A DNA stretch of 64,000 bases from CAWDVR01 sp044869805 (GTDB lineage: Bacteria > Acidobacteriota > Thermoanaerobaculia > Multivoradales > SZUA-115): contig JBIOXV010000187.1 of the NCBI GenBank assembly GCA_044869805.1, positions 1-64,000 on the forward strand, in the 5' to 3' direction. The stretch's first letter is position 1. The number at the start of each line of letters is the position of its first letter. A model generated the notes under the pieces. The model saw only the letters and a list, made by a program, of their open reading frames with translations, was not told the DNA's origin and ran no database searches. Shown here piece by piece: positions 61,106-64,000 of this stretch. A program made the translations under genes and the position numbers.

Positions 61106-62311
61106 TTGCTCAGGCGCCGGCGGCCGTCTCGGGCGCAGCACTTCGAGGCGTCGGCTGAGGAGGTGGCCGTGGAGGTCGAACAGCGGATCTGGAGCGCCGA
61201 GGAGGGCTGGACCCCGGCAGGTGGCTCGCTGGCTAACGCCGACTTGGTCTTGCTCTTCGGAGCGCGCGAGGTTCTCCATCCCAACTCGCTGACGGAGCTT
61301 GCGGCCACTTACCCTGGCGCGATCCTCCTCGGCTGTACCACGGCCGGCGAGATCTGGAGCACCCACGTCGGCGATGGCCTGATCGTCGCCACCGCCGTGC
61401 GGTTCGGCTCCACGCGGGTGCGACTGGCTCGCACTTCGCTGCCCGAGCACGAGAACAGCCGAGCCGCGGGCGAGAAGCTCGCCGAGGAGCTCGCCGGCAA
61501 CGATCTCTGCCACCTCTTCGTCCTCGCCGACGGGGTGCACATCAACGGCTCGGAGCTCGTCGCGGGCTTGACCGGCGCGCTGCCGGCCGGAGTCGCGGTG
61601 ACCGGCGGGCTGGCGGGCGACGGTGCGCGGTTCGAGCGCACCCTGGTCTGCGCGGGCGACCGGCTGAGCGAGGACGGGGTGGCGGCCGTCGGCTTCTACG
61701 GGCGGGATCTGCGGGTGGGATACGGCTCGCTGGGGGGCTGGGACCCCTTCGGCCCCGACCGCGAGATCACCCGCTGCGAGGGCAACCGGCTCTACGAGCT
61801 CGACGGGGAGCCGGCCCTCGACCTTTACAAGCGCTACCTCGGCGTCCACGCCGCGGATCTGCCCGCGAGCGCGCTGCTGTTTCCGCTGAGCGTCACGCCC
61901 GCGAGCGGTGGCGAGCGGCTGGTACGCACCATCCTCGGTGTCGACGAGAGCTCGAAGAGCATGGTGTTCGCCGGGGACCTGCCGGCCGGCGGCTATGCCC
62001 GTTTGATGAAGGCCAACGTCGACCGCCTGATCGACGGCGCGACGGAGGCCGCCGTGGGCACCGCCGCGGCGCTGGGTAGCTTCGAGCCCGACCTGGCGGT
62101 GTTGATCAGTTGCGTGGGCCGCCGCCTGGTGCTGCGCCAGCGGGTGGAGGAAGAGGTCGAGAGCGTGCGGCAGGTGCTCGGCGACCGGGCGGTGCTCACC
62201 GGCTTCTACTCGTACGGCGAGATCGCACCCTTCAGGCCTGCGGTGCGCTGCGAGCTCCACAACCAGACGATGACCATCACCGCCTTCGCCGAGCTACCGT
62301 CCGATGCATAA
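61106..62311 (+). CDS. FIST-domain sensor protein
   Basis: About 401 residues with FIST N (about 45-235) and FIST C (about 235-390) domains, a presumed small-ligand (amino-acid-type) sensor fold linked to signal transduction. Motifs: NADLVLLFGAREVLHPNSL, GAILLGCTTAGEIWS, LVAGLTGALPAGVAVTGGLAGDG, VGFYGRDLRVGYGSLGGWDPFGP, and the C-terminal SCVGRRLVLRQRVEEEVE with LTGFYSYGEIAPF. No signal peptide, so cytoplasmic. The start is uncertain: TTG 61106 is given, but GTG 61169 has a better ribosome site (GAGGAGG) at the cost of 21 residues. The histidine kinase gene overlaps its end by eight bases, so the two form a sensor-kinase pair. Confidence 0.85.
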   Translation: MLRRRRPSRAQHFEASAEEVAVEVEQRIWSAEEGWTPAGGSLANADLVLLFGAREVLHPNSLTELAATYPGAILLGCTTAGEIWSTHVGDGLIVATAVRFGSTRVRLARTSLPEHENSRAAGEKLAEELAGNDLCHLFVLADGVHINGSELVAGLTGALPAGVAVTGGLAGDGARFERTLVCAGDRLSEDGVAAVGFYGRDLRVGYGSLGGWDPFGPDREITRCEGNRLYELDGEPALDLYKRYLGVHAADLPASALLFPLSVTPASGGERLVRTILGVDESSKSMVFAGDLPAGGYARLMKANVDRLIDGATEAAVGTAAALGSFEPDLAVLISCVGRRLVLRQRVEEEVESVRQVLGDRAVLTGFYSYGEIAPFRPAVRCELHNQTMTITAFAELPSDA

Positions 62312-64000
62312 GCTGCTGCTGCGCCAGGTGCGGCGCCATCTCGGCGAGCTGCCCTCCGACGAGCCCTGGCGAGCCTTTCTGGAGGCGGTGGACGCTGCCT
62401 ACCGCGAGGCGGATCAGGACCGCGAGCTACTCGAGCACTCGATGGAAGAGGTCTCACGCGAGCTGCTCGAGCGCCAGCGCCGCCTCAAGGACCTGCTGGC
62501 GGAGAGCCGGGTCGAGCAGCAGGCGACGCAGGGCGCCCTCTCGCTTCTGCGGGCGACCATCGACGCCACGGCGGACGGCATTCTGGTGGTGAATCTCGCC
62601 GGGCGGATCGTCCTCTACAACCGGCGCTTCGCGGCGATGTGGCGGCTCCCAGAATCGTTGCTCGACGAAGGGGAGGACGACAGAGCCCTGGAGCTGGCGC
62701 TACAGCAACTGGTCGAGCCGGAAGCCTTCTTGAGCAAAGTGCGCGAGCTCTACGCCGACCTCGAGGCCGAGAGCTACGACGTGCTGCGTTTCCGCGACGG
62801 CCGCGTCTTCGAGCGGCTCTCGATGCCGCAGAGGATGGGCGGCCGCCCAGCCGGGCGGGTGTGGAGCTTTCGTGACGTGACTGAGCGGCACCACCTCGAG
62901 GCGCAGCTCCGGCAGGCGCAGAAGATGGAGGCCGTCGGCCAACTGGCGGGCGGCGTGGCACATGACTTCAACAATGCGCTCACCGTGATCGGCGGGCACT
63001 GTGAGCTGATGCTGCTGCGCGAGGACTTCCCGGAGAGCCTGCGCCAGGACGCCGAGGTGATCGCTGCCGCCGCTGACCGCGCCGCCGGTCTCACCCGCCA
63101 GTTGCTGGCTTTCAGCCGCCGCCAGATGCTCCGGCCGGTGGTGCTGGACCTCAACGAGCTCGTCGAGCGGCTGGCGCCGATGCTGCGGCGCCTGCTCGGC
63201 GAGGACATCGCGGTGGTCACCAGCCATGGCACCGGCAACACGCACGTGCAGGCCGACGCGGCGCAGCTCGAGCAGGTCGTCCTCAACCTGGCGGTCAACG
63301 CCCGCGATGCGATGCCCGAGGGCGGCATGCTGTCGATCGGAGTCGTCGGCGGGCGCGACGTGCGGACAGAGGTCGAGAACCTGGGCTTCGAGGTGGCTCC
63401 GGGCCGGTATGTGCAGCTCATCGTGAGGGACACCGGGACTGGTATCCCGAAGGAGCTCCAGCCGCGTATCTTCGAGCCTTTCTTCACCACCAAGGAGGCG
63501 GGCCGCGGCACCGGTCTCGGCCTCGCGACGGTCTACGGAACAGTCAAGCAGTCCGGCGGCTACATCACTCTGGAGAGCGAAGCCGGCCGTGGGGCGGCGT
63601 TCACCGTCGCGCTCCCGGAGGCTGACCCGGTCGCGACGCCGCAGGGGGATTCGCGGCACTCGGCGAGGGGCCGCGAAGCGAAGGGGACGGAGACCGTGCT
63701 GCTGGCCGAGGACGAGGACTCGCTGCGGGCGCTCGGCACCCGCATCCTCACCGACGGCGGCTACGCCGTGCTCGCCGCCCGCGACGCCCGCGAGGCCATC
63801 GAGCAGGAGGAAAGGCACGCCGGGCCGATTCACCTCCTGGTCACCGACGTGGTGATGCCCGGCGTCAGCGGGCGGATGCTCATCGAGCAGATCCGCGCCC
63901 GGCGCCCCGGAATCCGCGTGCTGTACATGTCCGGCCACACCGACGACGAGATCGTGCGCCGGGGTGTGCTCGACGCGGACGTCCCCTTCCTCGGCAAGCC
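62304..64000 (+). CDS. Hybrid histidine kinase with PAS domain (runs off the window)
   Basis: At least 565 residues, cytoplasmic. The ATG lies within the end of the FIST gene (overlap eight bases). Residues ~30-80 form a coiled coil (EEVSRELLERQRRLKDLLAES). A PAS-like domain follows (ATADGILVVNLAGRIVLYNRRFAAMW, FRDVTERHHLEAQLRQAQ). Then comes a HisKA with GGVAHDFNNALTVIGGH (phospho-His) and an HATPase with NLAVNARDAMPEGG, DTGTGIPKE and GTGLGLATVYGTVKQSGG. A receiver domain begins TVLLAEDEDSLRALG and has its phospho-Asp in LLVTDVVMPGVSG; it is cut by the window end. It probably relays the FIST signal; its own receiver may feed back or pass the phosphate on. Confidence 0.9.
   Translation, partial: MHKLLLRQVRRHLGELPSDEPWRAFLEAVDAAYREADQDRELLEHSMEEVSRELLERQRRLKDLLAESRVEQQATQGALSLLRATIDATADGILVVNLAGRIVLYNRRFAAMWRLPESLLDEGEDDRALELALQQLVEPEAFLSKVRELYADLEAESYDVLRFRDGRVFERLSMPQRMGGRPAGRVWSFRDVTERHHLEAQLRQAQKMEAVGQLAGGVAHDFNNALTVIGGHCELMLLREDFPESLRQDAEVIAAAADRAAGLTRQLLAFSRRQMLRPVVLDLNELVERLAPMLRRLLGEDIAVVTSHGTGNTHVQADAAQLEQVVLNLAVNARDAMPEGGMLSIGVVGGRDVRTEVENLGFEVAPGRYVQLIVRDTGTGIPKELQPRIFEPFFTTKEAGRGTGLGLATVYGTVKQSGGYITLESEAGRGAAFTVALPEADPVATPQGDSRHSARGREAKGTETVLLAEDEDSLRALGTRILTDGGYAVLAARDAREAIEQEERHAGPIHLLVTDVVMPGVSGRMLIEQIRARRPGIRVLYMSGHTDDEIVRRGVLDADVPFLGK

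Noticed and set aside
61106..61168. Pseudo-tRNA region as part of the FIST coding sequence
   Set aside because: Extension further 5' meets the degenerate tRNA and lacks a ribosome site; only the stretch from TTG 61106 or GTG 61169 is considered.

Overview
The window is one contiguous stretch of very GC-rich (roughly 70%) bacterial chromosome with densely packed genes, mostly on the minus strand. The cell plan is Gram-negative: there are a LolA-like periplasmic factor, an outer-membrane beta-barrel candidate, periplasmic c-type cytochromes, an RND/MMPL pump and many signal-peptide proteins. A single MacB-like permease without its ATPase (an 'acidobacterial duplicated orphan permease' type), carboxypeptidase-regulatory-like repeats, lineage-type TPR proteins and a re-used C-terminal domain on large secreted proteins point to Acidobacteriota, perhaps the Thermoanaerobaculia side. 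That placement is inferred from gene content; no rRNA or marker phylogeny is available here.

Layout. 1-3.6 kb: the tail of an unknown gene with a terminator, then exonuclease III, a DASS/SLC13 carboxylate:Na+ symporter and an SrkA/YihE-type kinase. 3.7-8.6 kb: two large secreted proteins ending in one and two copies of the same ~108-residue domain. 8.7-11.9 kb: a secreted amidohydrolase and a PilZ-linker-TM-AMIN protein. 12.0-19.2 kb: an accessory block of secreted or cysteine-rich proteins, TPR-type proteins, small proteins and a double-HTH regulator, looking like two or three related signalling modules. 19.7-21.9 kb: a cell-wall amidase directly followed by a MamK-like bacterial actin. 21.9-25.5 kb: an unrecognised two-gene module (a large TPR protein with near-identical repeats plus a 365-residue partner). 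25.6-31.4 kb: a methyltransferase, a beta-helix adhesin-like secreted protein with two more copies of the C-terminal domain, and a UbiB/ABC1 kinase. 31.5-35.9 kb: a mobile-looking palindromic repeat, purA, an unknown protein, an MFS transporter and a small beta-barrel.

35.9-45.5 kb is a tightly coupled minus-strand run: two M16 peptidase subunits, an acyltransferase-3 membrane protein, an ankyrin-PQQ-propeller fusion, a nucleotidyltransferase-GT2 fusion and two membrane proteins, one a large lipid-linked-sugar-type glycosyltransferase. 45.6-59.5 kb carries a small secreted protein, twin di-heme cytochromes of the DHOR type, a LolA-like protein, an MMPL/RND pump, an SRPBCC protein, the orphan MacB-like permease and a sulfatase-fold lipoprotein without a formylglycine motif. 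59.7-64 kb: a sigma54 activator with a truncated receiver, tRNA-Lys(UUU), a decayed or aberrant tRNA copy next to it, a FIST sensor and a hybrid histidine kinase that runs off the end.

Most minus-strand neighbours overlap by 1-8 bases or sit within about 50 bases, so they are probably co-transcribed. The most unusual content is the repeated secreted C-terminal domain, the peptide/TPR/HTH block, the MamK-like actin and the two-gene TPR module.
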